NCBI GenBank assembly: GCA_045613385.1
Contig: JAZLAW010000002.1
Coordinates: forward strand, 60,689 to 124,688
Direction of reading: 5' to 3'
Length of the DNA: 64,000 nt
Source: SIG565 sp045613385
GTDB taxonomy: Bacteria > Bacillota > Clostridia > Oscillospirales > Acutalibacteraceae
Shown here one piece after another: positions 53,280-60,628 of this stretch; position 1 is the stretch's first letter, and each line of letters opens with the position of its first letter. Below the pieces are notes generated by a model. That model saw only the letters and a program-made list of their open reading frames with translations, did no database searches and had not been told where the DNA came from. Both the position numbers and the translations under genes were made by a program.

Positions 53280-54386
53280 TTGAATATACTTATTTTAAGC
53301 GGTAGCACCGGCGAAGGACATAATTCGTGTGCTAAAGCAATTAAGGAAAAATTCGAGAGTAATTCACACTCTTGTGAAATTATAGACAGTTTTATATTTT
53401 TTTCTCGCTTTATCGCTCGGGTGATTTCTGCGGGTCATTCTTTTATGTACCGTTATACCCCGTTTATTTTCAGATTCGGTTATGATTTTTTTGAAAAGCA
53501 TTCTAAAATTTACTCGGGCTCTTCCCCTATTGATTCATTATTTAATCTTGGCGGAATAAAATTGGCAAATTACATAAATAATAATAAATTTGATATAATA
53601 ATTTGCACTCACGCTTTTTCTGTTTTTATGTTGACAAAAGCAGAAAAATATATGACACACAAACCAAAAACTGCTTTTGTGGCAACCGATTTTACCTGTA
53701 GCCCAACCGCCGAAAAAGGCAATGCAGATATGTTTTTTATACCGCATGAAAGTTTATGTGATGAATTTGCCGATTTAGGTATAGACCGAAACAAACTAAT
53801 CCCTGTCGGTATACCTGTAAGAACTTCTTTTTATCAGAACATAGATAAGCAAATTGCCAAAACTCAAGTTGGGATAAATCCCGATAATAAGCATTTGCTT
53901 ATTATGTGTGGAAGTATGGGTTGCGGACCAATAATAAACACTACTAAGCTTCTTGCAAAACAAGTTGATGACAGTACCGAAATTACCGTTATTTGCGGTA
54001 AAAATAAATCTTTATTTAGAAAATTGAATTTTTTTCACAGAAATAATCCCCGTGTTCATATAAGCGGTTTTACAGACAAAATCTCTCTTTATATGGACAG
54101 TGCCGACGTTTATATGACAAAACCCGGTGGCATCAGTCTTTCGGAAGGCACTGTTAAAAAAGTACCTATGGTTATTCTTGAATCGGTTGGTGGATGTGAA
54201 AATCACAATCTCGATTTTTATAAAAAATTTGGCGCGGCCGTCGGCGGAACCCAAAAAAGTGATATCGTTTCCTGTTGTTTAAATTTACTTGGAGATGAAA
54301 ATTTAAGAAAAACAATGAAAACAAACTTATCTCTTTTAAAAACACAGGATGCCGTAACCAAAGTATATGAAGAATTAACAAAATAA
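53280..54386 (+). CDS. MGDG-synthase-type diacylglycerol glycosyltransferase
   Basis: A 368-residue GT28-family protein starting MNILILSGSTGEGHNSCAKA, the glycine-rich N-terminal motif of monogalactosyl-diacylglycerol synthases and UgtP. The C-terminal half has the donor-binding segment MTKPGGISLSEG and IPVGIPV. It likely transfers glucose or galactose from a UDP sugar to diacylglycerol at the membrane. TTG at 53280 follows AAAGGGG. A DUF378 gene follows 70 bp downstream. Confidence 0.9.
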   Translation: MNILILSGSTGEGHNSCAKAIKEKFESNSHSCEIIDSFIFFSRFIARVISAGHSFMYRYTPFIFRFGYDFFEKHSKIYSGSSPIDSLFNLGGIKLANYINNNKFDIIICTHAFSVFMLTKAEKYMTHKPKTAFVATDFTCSPTAEKGNADMFFIPHESLCDEFADLGIDRNKLIPVGIPVRTSFYQNIDKQIAKTQVGINPDNKHLLIMCGSMGCGPIINTTKLLAKQVDDSTEITVICGKNKSLFRKLNFFHRNNPRVHISGFTDKISLYMDSADVYMTKPGGISLSEGTVKKVPMVILESVGGCENHNLDFYKKFGAAVGGTQKSDIVSCCLNLLGDENLRKTMKTNLSLLKTQDAVTKVYEELTK

Positions 54387-54410
54387 AATTTTCCAGAAAT
54401 ACTAAGAATA

Positions 54411-54453
54411 ATCAACTCCTTTATGTAAAAACTATTAAAGCAAAGGAGTTGAT
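54411..54453 (+). promoter_or_regulatory. Hairpin that sequesters the DUF378 ribosome site
   Basis: Perfect 12-bp arms: ATCAACTCCTTT (54411-54422) and AAAGGAGTTGAT (54442-54453) with a 19-base loop. The right arm contains the whole AAAGGAG Shine-Dalgarno site of the gene starting at 54457, so the RNA would hide it. Confidence 0.75.
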
Positions 54454-54456
54454 ATT

Positions 54457-54669
54457 ATGTTGGACCGAATCTGTCTTATTCTTACAATAATCGGTGCTTT
54501 AAACTGGGGTAGTATCGGTATTTTCCAATTAGACCTTGTGGCTTGGATTTTTGGCGGAAGCGATGCACTAATCTCCAGAATTATCTACACGGTTATTGCA
54601 CTTGCAGGAATTTGGTGTATTTCCCTTTTGTTCAGAGAGAGAAATGAAGTTATTGTAAACAGAGATTAA
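54457..54669 (+). CDS. DUF378-family small membrane protein
   Basis: A 70-residue protein with two membrane helices and the DUF378 motif LTIIGALNWGSIGIFQLDLV, then GGSDALISRIIYTVIALAGI. Function is unknown; the family is widespread in Firmicutes. The ribosome site lies in a strong hairpin, suggesting translational control. It is probably cotranscribed with the glycosyltransferase gene. Confidence 0.88.
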   Translation: MLDRICLILTIIGALNWGSIGIFQLDLVAWIFGGSDALISRIIYTVIALAGIWCISLLFRERNEVIVNRD

Positions 54670-54777
54670 GCTTAAAAAAGAAAACTCATAGTTTGCTGAC
54701 ACGCGATAAGGAAGTAATTTGAAAACCTATCAAAATATACTATTTATCGGGTGTGGCAAAAGCGAAGCAAAAGATAA

Positions 54778-54822
54778 ATACCGAGAAGAACCATAAAAGG
54801 TTTTCTCGGTATTTTCTTTTTT
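54778..54822 (+). terminator. Terminator before the accessory module
   Basis: ATACCGAGAAGAACC/GGTTTTCTCGGTAT stem followed by a long T-rich run. The 110 bases to its left (54670-54777) hold no gene that I can support. Confidence 0.88.
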
Positions 54823-54846
54823 ATATCGGTACATTCGACTATCAAT

Positions 54847-54885
54847 CCTTCTTTAAGTACAATTATTGTAAAAACTTAAGGGAGG
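54847..54885 (+). promoter_or_regulatory. Hairpin over the DUF6809 ribosome site
   Basis: CCTTCTTTAAGT (54847-54858) pairs with ACTTAAGGGAGG (54874-54885), 12 bp with G-U wobbles. The right arm is the Shine-Dalgarno site of the next gene. The loop holds a TACAAT/ATTGTA palindrome. Confidence 0.55.
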
Positions 54886-54893
54886 TTATTTTT

Positions 54894-55193
54894 ATGGGAA
54901 AATTCATTGAAGAATTTTATTACGGCAATCTTGATCCACAAGCACGAAGTACAAAGGAAAACAAAACCGTGCAAAAGCAAATGGAAGTCTTGATGTTAAA
55001 CGAGGATTTCTTGACCGAGAACCTTTCGGGCGAAAGCAAAAAGAAATTCCTTGAATTCTCTAATGCCTGGAGCGTGGTTAATGGTGAATCGAATCTTGAT
55101 AGTTTTATTATGGGATTTCGGCTTGGAGCTAATTTCACCTATGACACATTCATAAATGATGAAGCACCATTTAAAGATTTACTAAAGGAGTAA
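54894..55193 (+). CDS. DUF6809-family protein of mobile elements
   Basis: A 99-residue soluble protein with the family pattern MGKFIEEFYYGNLDPQARS near the start and FIMGFRLGANFTYDTF near the end. Homologues are common cargo of Firmicutes conjugative and mobilizable elements; function unknown. GGGAGG precedes the ATG. It begins a run with a 61-residue ORF and TnpV. Confidence 0.78.
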   Translation: MGKFIEEFYYGNLDPQARSTKENKTVQKQMEVLMLNEDFLTENLSGESKKKFLEFSNAWSVVNGESNLDSFIMGFRLGANFTYDTFINDEAPFKDLLKE

Positions 55194-55198
55194 GAGGC

Positions 55199-55384
55199 AT
55201 GAAAGAAAAGAAATATTACATTGCATTGGATGATTTTGAGCGTCGGGTAGTTGTGAACTGTATGAATGAAATGCGAAACAAGCTCATTGCTGACGGGAAG
55301 TATACTGATGCTTTGGATGAAATTTTATTAAAGGTTATTCACTCAAAACAAAAGAAACTTAAAGTTATATATAAGGAGGCTTGA
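55199..55384 (+). CDS. Hypothetical protein, 61 residues, between DUF6809 and TnpV
   Basis: A small charged protein (KYYIALDDFERRVVVNCMNE) with no membrane segment. AAGGAG lies upstream and it is spaced six bases from the previous gene and two from the next start, so it is a real operon member. I do not recognise a function. Confidence 0.72.
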   Translation: MKEKKYYIALDDFERRVVVNCMNEMRNKLIADGKYTDALDEILLKVIHSKQKKLKVIYKEA

Positions 55385-55386
55385 TT

Positions 55387-55770
55387 ATGGAGCAGTTAGC
55401 GAAATTTATCACGGACGAAAGAACGGGGCTTCAGTACGAACTTTGCGGTGATTACTATATCATCGCCGGTGAAGACGAACCTGAGCGTGAACCCATCGGC
55501 ATTTGGGGACAACGACATTTAAACCATATTCAAAAGCATTGCAAACCTTTCTACAACAAGATGCTGAACGAACATACGCTTTACGATTATCTTTTGCAAC
55601 TCGACAGTGATGCCGAAGATATGTTCAATCACTTAGTTAAACAAATGGCAGAACGAGAAGGCGTAAGCGAAAAACTTAAAGCAGATAACCAAATGGAGTG
55701 GGTTTGTAGGATGAATAACATTCGCCAAAGAGCAACGGAAATCGTTAACGCAGAACTTATTTACGCATAA
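55387..55770 (+). CDS. tnpV: TnpV-family transposon-encoded protein
   Basis: A 127-residue protein matching TnpV of Clostridial mobilizable transposons (Tn4451 group): LQYELCGDYYI, GIWGQRHLNHIQKH, and the C-terminal RMNNIRQRATEIVNAELIY. Its role is not established. ATG at 55387 follows AAGGAGG. It marks this region as mobile-element derived. No TnpX-type recombinase or mobilization gene is in the window. Confidence 0.85.
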   Translation: MEQLAKFITDERTGLQYELCGDYYIIAGEDEPEREPIGIWGQRHLNHIQKHCKPFYNKMLNEHTLYDYLLQLDSDAEDMFNHLVKQMAEREGVSEKLKADNQMEWVCRMNNIRQRATEIVNAELIYA

Positions 55771-55777
55771 CGAACAA

Positions 55778-55813
55778 GGCGGCAGGGAGATTAATTTCTC
55801 TCTGCCGTCTTTT
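55778..55813 (+). terminator. Terminator after tnpV
   Basis: GGCGGCAGGGAGA/TCTCTCTGCCGTC stem (with wobble), followed by TTTT. Confidence 0.82.
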
Positions 55814-55833
55814 GCTCTGAATAAAGGTTCCGT

Positions 55834-55889
55834 TATCGGCAAAAATATAGTTATATATCGCGCTTGCTCCGATTGACATTTTGCCGATA
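55834..55889. promoter_or_regulatory. Inverted repeat overlapping the fic promoter
   Basis: TATCGGCAAAA (55834-55844) and TTTTGCCGATA (55879-55889) are perfect inverted copies 34 bases apart. The right copy fills the promoter spacer, so it could be an operator, possibly for the HTH domain of the Fic protein. Confidence 0.6.
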
Positions 55890-55901
55890 TTGTGGTATAC
55901 T
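55873..55901 (+). promoter_or_regulatory. Promoter of the fic-nuclease operon
   Basis: TTGACA, 17 bases, TATACT, 27 bases before the ATG at 55929. Confidence 0.88.
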
Positions 55902-55928
55902 AATAACAGTAAATTTGGAGGTATGGTT

Positions 55929-56825
55929 ATGAAATATCTATCTGTTAAAGAGGTTGCTTTGCTCTGGAATACATCCGAACGTAGTGTTCGAAATTATTGT
56001 GCTGTCGGTCGTGTTCCCGGAGCTTTCCTTACAGGCAAGACCTGGAACATTCCTGAAAATGCTGAAAAACCCGAAAGAAGTAATAAGAGCAAACCCGCAC
56101 CACAGACTTTATTAGATATTTTAAGAGAGGAAAAGCGTGCTCAAGTACACGGTGGAATTTACCATAAAATTCAGATAGAACTCACCTATAATTCCAACCA
56201 TATCGAAGGTAGCCGCCTTACTCACGATCAGACTCGCTATATTTTTGAAACTAACACCATCGGCATAACTGATGAAGGTGTGCGTGTGGATGATATTATT
56301 GAAACATCTACCCACTTCCGTTGTATAGATGAAATTATTGAAAGCGCAAAATCGCAGTTGAGTGAAAAGTTCATTAAAAATCTTCACTTTATATTAAAGA
56401 CTGGTACAAGTGACGCCAAGAAAGACTGGTTTTCCGTTGGCGATTATAAAAAATTACCGAACGAAGTTGGCGGTAGAGAAACCACTTTACCCGAAGATGT
56501 GGCGAAAGAAATGAAAAAACTTCTTGCCGAGTATAACTGCAAAGAGAATGTAACGCTCCACGATATTATTGAATTTCACGTACAGTTTGAACGCATCCAT
56601 CCCTTCCAAGACGGTAACGGTCGTATAGGCAGACTTATTATGTTTAAGGAGTGCCTAAAACACAATATCGTACCTTTTATCATCGAGGATAAAATTAAAA
56701 TGTTCTACTATCGAGGACTGAAAGAGTGGAATCATGAAAGAGGATACCTTACCGATACTTGTCTTTCTGCCCAGGATACGTTCAAAACCTATTTAGATTA
56801 TTTTAGAATAAATTATGAGGAATAA
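55929..56825 (+). CDS. Fic-domain protein with N-terminal DNA-binding domain
   Basis: A 298-residue protein. Residues 1-50 look like a MerR-type helix-turn-helix (SVKEVALLWNTSERSVRNYC). The Fic core has the active-site motif HPFQDGNGRIGR. Upstream of it an inhibitory helix reads NSNHIEGS, which fits (S/T)xxxE(G/N) and means the enzyme is autoinhibited in the same chain. Fic enzymes usually transfer AMP to a target protein. ATG at 55929 follows GGAGG. It is followed after three bases by a nuclease-like gene. Confidence 0.92.
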   Translation: MKYLSVKEVALLWNTSERSVRNYCAVGRVPGAFLTGKTWNIPENAEKPERSNKSKPAPQTLLDILREEKRAQVHGGIYHKIQIELTYNSNHIEGSRLTHDQTRYIFETNTIGITDEGVRVDDIIETSTHFRCIDEIIESAKSQLSEKFIKNLHFILKTGTSDAKKDWFSVGDYKKLPNEVGGRETTLPEDVAKEMKKLLAEYNCKENVTLHDIIEFHVQFERIHPFQDGNGRIGRLIMFKECLKHNIVPFIIEDKIKMFYYRGLKEWNHERGYLTDTCLSAQDTFKTYLDYFRINYEE

Positions 56826-56828
56826 AGT

Positions 56829-57665
56829 ATGTCAAAGAATACAGGTAAAGAATACGAAAAACTAACACAATATATATTTAACCAAATTGTAAATCAACAA
56901 CAGGTTAATACGATAGATGTGCAACACGATGTGATATTACAAGGAAAGTCAACATCACATCAAATTGATGTATATTGGAAGTTTGAGATAGGTGGAGAAG
57001 AATATTCAACAATTGTTCAGGCAAAAGATTGGAAAAGCAAGGTTCCGCAGAAAGAAATGTTGGCTTTTAATGATATCATCCGTGATCTACCGTATGGAAC
57101 AAGAGGAATATTTGTATCTCAAGCTGGGTACCAAAAGGGCGCAATTGATGTTGCAAAAGCTAATGGTATCACAATATATGAATTAAGACCTCCGAAATCT
57201 TCTGATTGGGATGGTTACATAAAAACAATTGACATACAACTTGAAATAAAACACCCGGTTTATGAGAATATTGAAATTTCTATTGATGAAGAATGGTTAA
57301 ACGAACACCCTGAAATTAAATTAGAAAATAAATATCATTTTAGGTGTGCGGCTAAAGATTGTTTGTACGATGAACATAAAGCTCCTTATATGACATTTGA
57401 AGAATTGATTATGTCATTAGTAAATAAAAACCCGGATTGCATTAACTATCTTGAATACCAATTTGAAAGAAAAACTTTTGCCATTATTGATGGTTGCTAT
57501 GTTAAATTGAAATTAATAAAAGGTAATTTCGGATATTCTTGTTCTACTGATTCAATAAAAATTGATGCAGAGGATTTTGTTGGTGCTGTTTTAAAGAATG
57601 TATTATCTGGTGATTATAAAACGTTTGATAAACAATATCGATTAAAACATAAACGGCCAAAATAA
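56829..57665 (+). CDS. Mrr-like restriction endonuclease (PD-(D/E)xK fold)
   Basis: A 278-residue protein. The N-terminal 110 residues match the Mrr catalytic domain: an early acid in GKEYEKL, D47 in QIDVYW and Q64-x-K66 in VQAKDW, then GIFVSQAGYQKGAIDVAK. The C-terminal 150 residues contain no motif I recognise and may recognise DNA or a partner. It is coupled to the Fic gene with a three-base gap, so the two proteins probably act together. No methyltransferase is nearby, as is usual for Mrr-type enzymes that cut modified DNA. Confidence 0.85.
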   Translation: MSKNTGKEYEKLTQYIFNQIVNQQQVNTIDVQHDVILQGKSTSHQIDVYWKFEIGGEEYSTIVQAKDWKSKVPQKEMLAFNDIIRDLPYGTRGIFVSQAGYQKGAIDVAKANGITIYELRPPKSSDWDGYIKTIDIQLEIKHPVYENIEISIDEEWLNEHPEIKLENKYHFRCAAKDCLYDEHKAPYMTFEELIMSLVNKNPDCINYLEYQFERKTFAIIDGCYVKLKLIKGNFGYSCSTDSIKIDAEDFVGAVLKNVLSGDYKTFDKQYRLKHKRPK

Positions 57666-57691
57666 CAACTAAATACCTGTTTAACAAACAA

Positions 57692-57726
57692 ACACAGGGC
57701 AGAGTATTGAAAACTCTGCCCTGTGT
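57692..57726. terminator. Strong hairpin between convergent operons
   Basis: A 14-bp perfect stem beginning ACACAGGGCAGAGT, placed between the nuclease gene and the leftward zinc-ribbon gene. A T-rich tract follows on the minus strand. Confidence 0.75.
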
Positions 57727-57768
57727 TCGTGGATATTGTGTTGGAAAATGGATTACTTTTATTACAAA

Positions 57769-57972
57769 TTATTTGAGCCACTTTTTATCGGTAGATTCGA
57801 CAATATAACTTCTTACTATAGTTTTGCAGTCTTTGCATATATCACAGTGTATTTGTGCCACTACACTCATAAGTCCTTTGCTAAATCTAAAGCCGACCGG
57901 ACTTCCGTTGAGTGATTCAAACATTCTCAAGCCTACTTCAATATTTTCGCTGTTACAATGTGGACATTTCAT
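57769..57972 (-). CDS. Zinc-ribbon protein, 67 residues
   Basis: Two cysteine knuckles, MKCPHCNSENIEVG and CDICKDCKTIV, flank a middle stretch with RFSKGLMSVV, typical of small zinc-ribbon proteins of unknown role. AAGGAG lies before the ATG. It is the last gene of an XRE-membrane protein-zinc ribbon operon. Confidence 0.78.
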   Translation of the reverse strand: MKCPHCNSENIEVGLRMFESLNGSPVGFRFSKGLMSVVAQIHCDICKDCKTIVRSYIVESTDKKWLK

Positions 57973-57984
57973 AGCAAGTTCTCC

Positions 57985-58428
57985 TTATTCGTCATTTTCA
58001 CTTTTCTTCTCAATGTGCTTCTTTATCCAATATACAAGCACCACTACTAAGATCAAAATACTAATTAACAAAGCACCAGCACTTTCGGTAATCATTGCAT
58101 TATCTATTAAAAGCTTTTTACCCGAAATAATGTCAGGTAAATATACAATCAGCAGAGCAACCCCGCAACCGCCCAATGCAGAAATATTCAATTTTTCGCC
58201 AGCATTTGAAACACCATCATAACCGTTCTTTATAATCATTGAAAGCATATATATTGCGATTGGCAAACCTATATTTATCAGACAGATTGCACCATTGGCA
58301 AAACCTATTCCAACAAAATCGCTTAATAAATAAATGATAATATTTACTACGATAGCACCAGTGAAGGCGTATTGAAAAGATTTTCCTCTTTCTATAATTT
58401 GTTTTTCGTCATATTGCTTTTTACTCAT
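57985..58428 (-). CDS. Membrane protein partner of the XRE regulator (DUF6773-like)
   Basis: A 147-residue protein with four hydrophobic segments (AFTGAIVVNIIIYLLSDFVG, INIGLPIAIYMLSMI, GGCGVALLIVYLPDII, LISILILVVVLVYWI). Family assignment is by its pairing with a short XRE regulator and its topology. The ATG at 58428 lies inside the end of the XRE gene (ATGAGTAA overlap), so the two are translationally coupled. A role in sensing membrane stress is only a guess. Confidence 0.68.
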   Translation of the reverse strand: MSKKQYDEKQIIERGKSFQYAFTGAIVVNIIIYLLSDFVGIGFANGAICLINIGLPIAIYMLSMIIKNGYDGVSNAGEKLNISALGGCGVALLIVYLPDIISGKKLLIDNAMITESAGALLISILILVVVLVYWIKKHIEKKSENDE

Positions 58429-58627
58429 AATCAATCCCTCCAAAAAGTTCATCTAATGTTTTATTTAAAACTTTGCATATAGCAATACATAATTTAATCG
58501 TTGGATTGTAATCACCTTTTTCGATTGCGCTCATCGTTTGTCTGGAAACACCAACAGCTTCTGCTAATTGAGCTTGTGTCATATCCTTTTCAATTCGTGC
58601 AATCTTAATACGTATGTTTTTTGCCAT
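58421..58627 (-). CDS. XRE-family regulator
   Basis: A 68-residue helix-turn-helix protein: RIKIARIEKDMTQAQLAEAV, GVSRQTMSAIEKGDYNPTI and KVLNKTLDELFGG, the common YgzD/XRE pattern. ATG at 58627 follows GGAGGTGG; the longer frame runs through the promoter. It likely controls its own operon through repeats upstream. Confidence 0.9.
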   Translation of the reverse strand: MAKNIRIKIARIEKDMTQAQLAEAVGVSRQTMSAIEKGDYNPTIKLCIAICKVLNKTLDELFGGIDYE

Positions 58628-58646
58628 ATTTCCACCTCCGCAATAG

Positions 58647-58675
58647 AGTATATCACAGTATATGAAAAATGTCAA
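58647..58675 (-). promoter_or_regulatory. Promoter of the XRE-membrane protein-zinc ribbon operon
   Basis: On the minus strand TTGACA, 17 bases, TATACT, directly downstream of the 20-bp tandem repeats. Confidence 0.85.
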
Positions 58676-58680
58676 GTATA

Positions 58681-58751
58681 TATTACATATTTAAATAATA
58701 TATTACATATTTAAATAATATTTTACACCATTTGAGTTATATTTTACAAAA
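58681..58751. repeat. Tandem repeats upstream of the XRE promoter
   Basis: Two identical 20-base units (58681-58700 and 58701-58720), each with TATTACATATTTAAAT, followed by two degenerate units sharing TTTTACA at about the same spacing. The roughly two-turn period would place repeated binding sites on one DNA face. Confidence 0.7.
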
Positions 58752-58775
58752 AACCGCTGGATTTACTTCCAACGG
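58746..58775 (-). terminator. Terminator at the end of the bacteriocin-like cluster
   Basis: CCGTTGGA/TCCAGCGG stem on the minus strand followed by TTTTTTG. Confidence 0.82.
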
Positions 58776-58789
58776 CCCTTTGCCTTTTG

Positions 58790-59230
58790 TCAATTGCTTT
58801 TTGAATCAACAATGGTGTTAATAATTTCAATTAGTTTATTAACACGCTCGTTTCTTTCCTCAGATCCATTAAACATCGGATCGTCCTCGTGTAAAATTTC
58901 TTGAGTTGTTGGATCCATCTCCAAATAACAATAGGATTCTTCGTTCATTATATAAACGAAATATATCACGCCATCATTATGAATACCGCACTCACCGTAT
59001 TGAATCATCTCTTGCTCTTCTGGATAAGTATCCTTATCTGAGTCGTGATTTGTTACAGTTAGAGTTCCTTTTTCATATTTAACGAAATACCCCGGATAAT
59101 TTGTTGTAAATTCAGTTTCATCATATGAATACGGAATAGTATTATTGTCACTATTTGATTCAGATTCTCCGCATCCTGCAAACGAAAAAAGAAGCAATAC
59201 ACAAACTAACATTATAAAAACCTTTTTCAT
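58790..59230 (-). CDS. Small lipoprotein at the end of the bacteriocin-like cluster
   Basis: A 146-residue protein with a lipoprotein signal (MKKVFIMLVCVLLLFSF, lipobox FAGC) and an acidic mature part (SNSDNNTIPYSYDETEF). I recognise no domain. GAGGTG precedes its ATG and it follows the ABC membrane gene closely. Self-protection in bacteriocin loci is often a lipoprotein or small membrane protein, so immunity is a reasonable but unproven guess. Confidence 0.72.
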   Translation of the reverse strand: MKKVFIMLVCVLLLFSFAGCGESESNSDNNTIPYSYDETEFTTNYPGYFVKYEKGTLTVTNHDSDKDTYPEEQEMIQYGECGIHNDGVIYFVYIMNEESYCYLEMDPTTQEILHEDDPMFNGSEERNERVNKLIEIINTIVDSKSN

Positions 59231-59239
59231 TTCTTCACC

Positions 59240-60628
59240 TCATTGTAGTAATTTGTTTAATATATTTCGTTCGTTTTTAAGTAACTTATTAACTAAGTGA
59301 TCTACACTAAAACAATTTCTATATAGTGCTATTGTCGCTGAAAGTATACTGACAAGCAAAAGAACACTTTGATTAAATTCTAATGCGACTAGTATGGAAT
59401 TTAGCAGCGACAAAACGCTTAACAGTCCGATCGATATAAACATAAAACGGATTGTGTACCTGCTTTTCCCGTTTGCTCTGTGATAGTATTTAATAGAAAA
59501 TTTTGAACACAACGGTAACATAATCGATAACGAAATCAAAACAAAAGAAAAATAATATATGGTATCAGATAATGCTAATATTTTTAATGCGATACTTATT
59601 CCAAAGCAAATTGTTGAGAATCCAAGGCTTAAAGCGGCATATAAACCATTTTTTTCTTGTATTATCTCTTTTTTTGACAGAGGAGATAACAAAATGGTTG
59701 TTAATGTTTCGTTATCGTGACCAAAGTAATTAAATCCGTATGCAATAGCAAATTCCAAAGGAAAATAGATTGGTAATATTGAAGAAATAAGTTCAAAACC
59801 ACCTATGAAATAAAATATCACCAAATAAATCACAGGAAAAAGTAAAACTGATTTCTTATCTTTTGTAAAGTACAGAAGATCTTTCTTTACTAACATCCAT
59901 CTTGCACTGGGGATCGAATTTGAAATATGGCTAATTTTTGTTTTTCTTTGTAATATTTTTTTATCCCGTTTCTTCCCAAATAGCAAAACAAATATTACTC
60001 TAAAGATCAAAATTAAAGCAATAGCGATTATTACGTTATAAACATAAGTATAATAGTTTTGAGGGATGTTGAAATAATTCAATATAGCAGGCATTACCGT
60101 AAATAATATACACGATATTAATAATGACATTATTTCTTTTACTGGAGATTCAAATTTTTCAAATTGATAGGAAATAAAAGCTAATAGTTCAAAAACGAAG
60201 TAATATACCAATGTCGCTAAAAATAATACAATAAAAGCTATTCTTAATTCGAACAATTTAAAGGAAAAAAACCAAATTGCTGCCCAAAAGAAATATTCAC
60301 TTGGATTTAGTACTTTGCTATATAATCTTAATTTAAGAATATCCGTATTTTTTATAGGAAAATAATCTTTTAAATTGAACCCAATACTCAGTTCTCCATA
60401 TTTTTCAATTATTGCAAAAAAGCATTTAAAACAGATTGGAATCACAAAAGCAGAACATCGCATAAACATGCCGTTTGAAATTTGATCGTTTATAAAAAAT
60501 GACAGCATTGCCCATAGGCCTGCCTCAAAAACAATAATAAAAACCAATGCACTTATGCTTTTTTCGGCTATATATTGTCCTATTGTATAAAATAATGAGT
60601 GTTTAAGTAATGCTTGGTTCTTTTTCAT
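59240..60628 (-). CDS. ABC-transporter membrane component
   Basis: A 462-residue protein with about ten membrane helices and a cytoplasmic linker (RDKKILQRKTKISHIS, then SARWMLVKKDLLYFTKD). It overlaps the end of the ATPase gene by 26 bases and starts behind GGTGA, so it is the permease partner of that ATPase. It does not match the common ABC-2 core and looks like a family found in peptide-export and immunity systems. Confidence 0.78.
   Translation of the reverse strand: MKKNQALLKHSLFYTIGQYIAEKSISALVFIIVFEAGLWAMLSFFINDQISNGMFMRCSAFVIPICFKCFFAIIEKYGELSIGFNLKDYFPIKNTDILKLRLYSKVLNPSEYFFWAAIWFFSFKLFELRIAFIVLFLATLVYYFVFELLAFISYQFEKFESPVKEIMSLLISCILFTVMPAILNYFNIPQNYYTYVYNVIIAIALILIFRVIFVLLFGKKRDKKILQRKTKISHISNSIPSARWMLVKKDLLYFTKDKKSVLLFPVIYLVIFYFIGGFELISSILPIYFPLEFAIAYGFNYFGHDNETLTTILLSPLSKKEIIQEKNGLYAALSLGFSTICFGISIALKILALSDTIYYFSFVLISLSIMLPLCSKFSIKYYHRANGKSRYTIRFMFISIGLLSVLSLLNSILVALEFNQSVLLLVSILSATIALYRNCFSVDHLVNKLLKNERNILNKLLQ

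Noticed and set aside
58681..58720. Two adjacent identical 20-base units considered as the start of a CRISPR array
   Set aside because: The units are directly adjacent with no spacers and there are no cas genes; an operator array is more likely.
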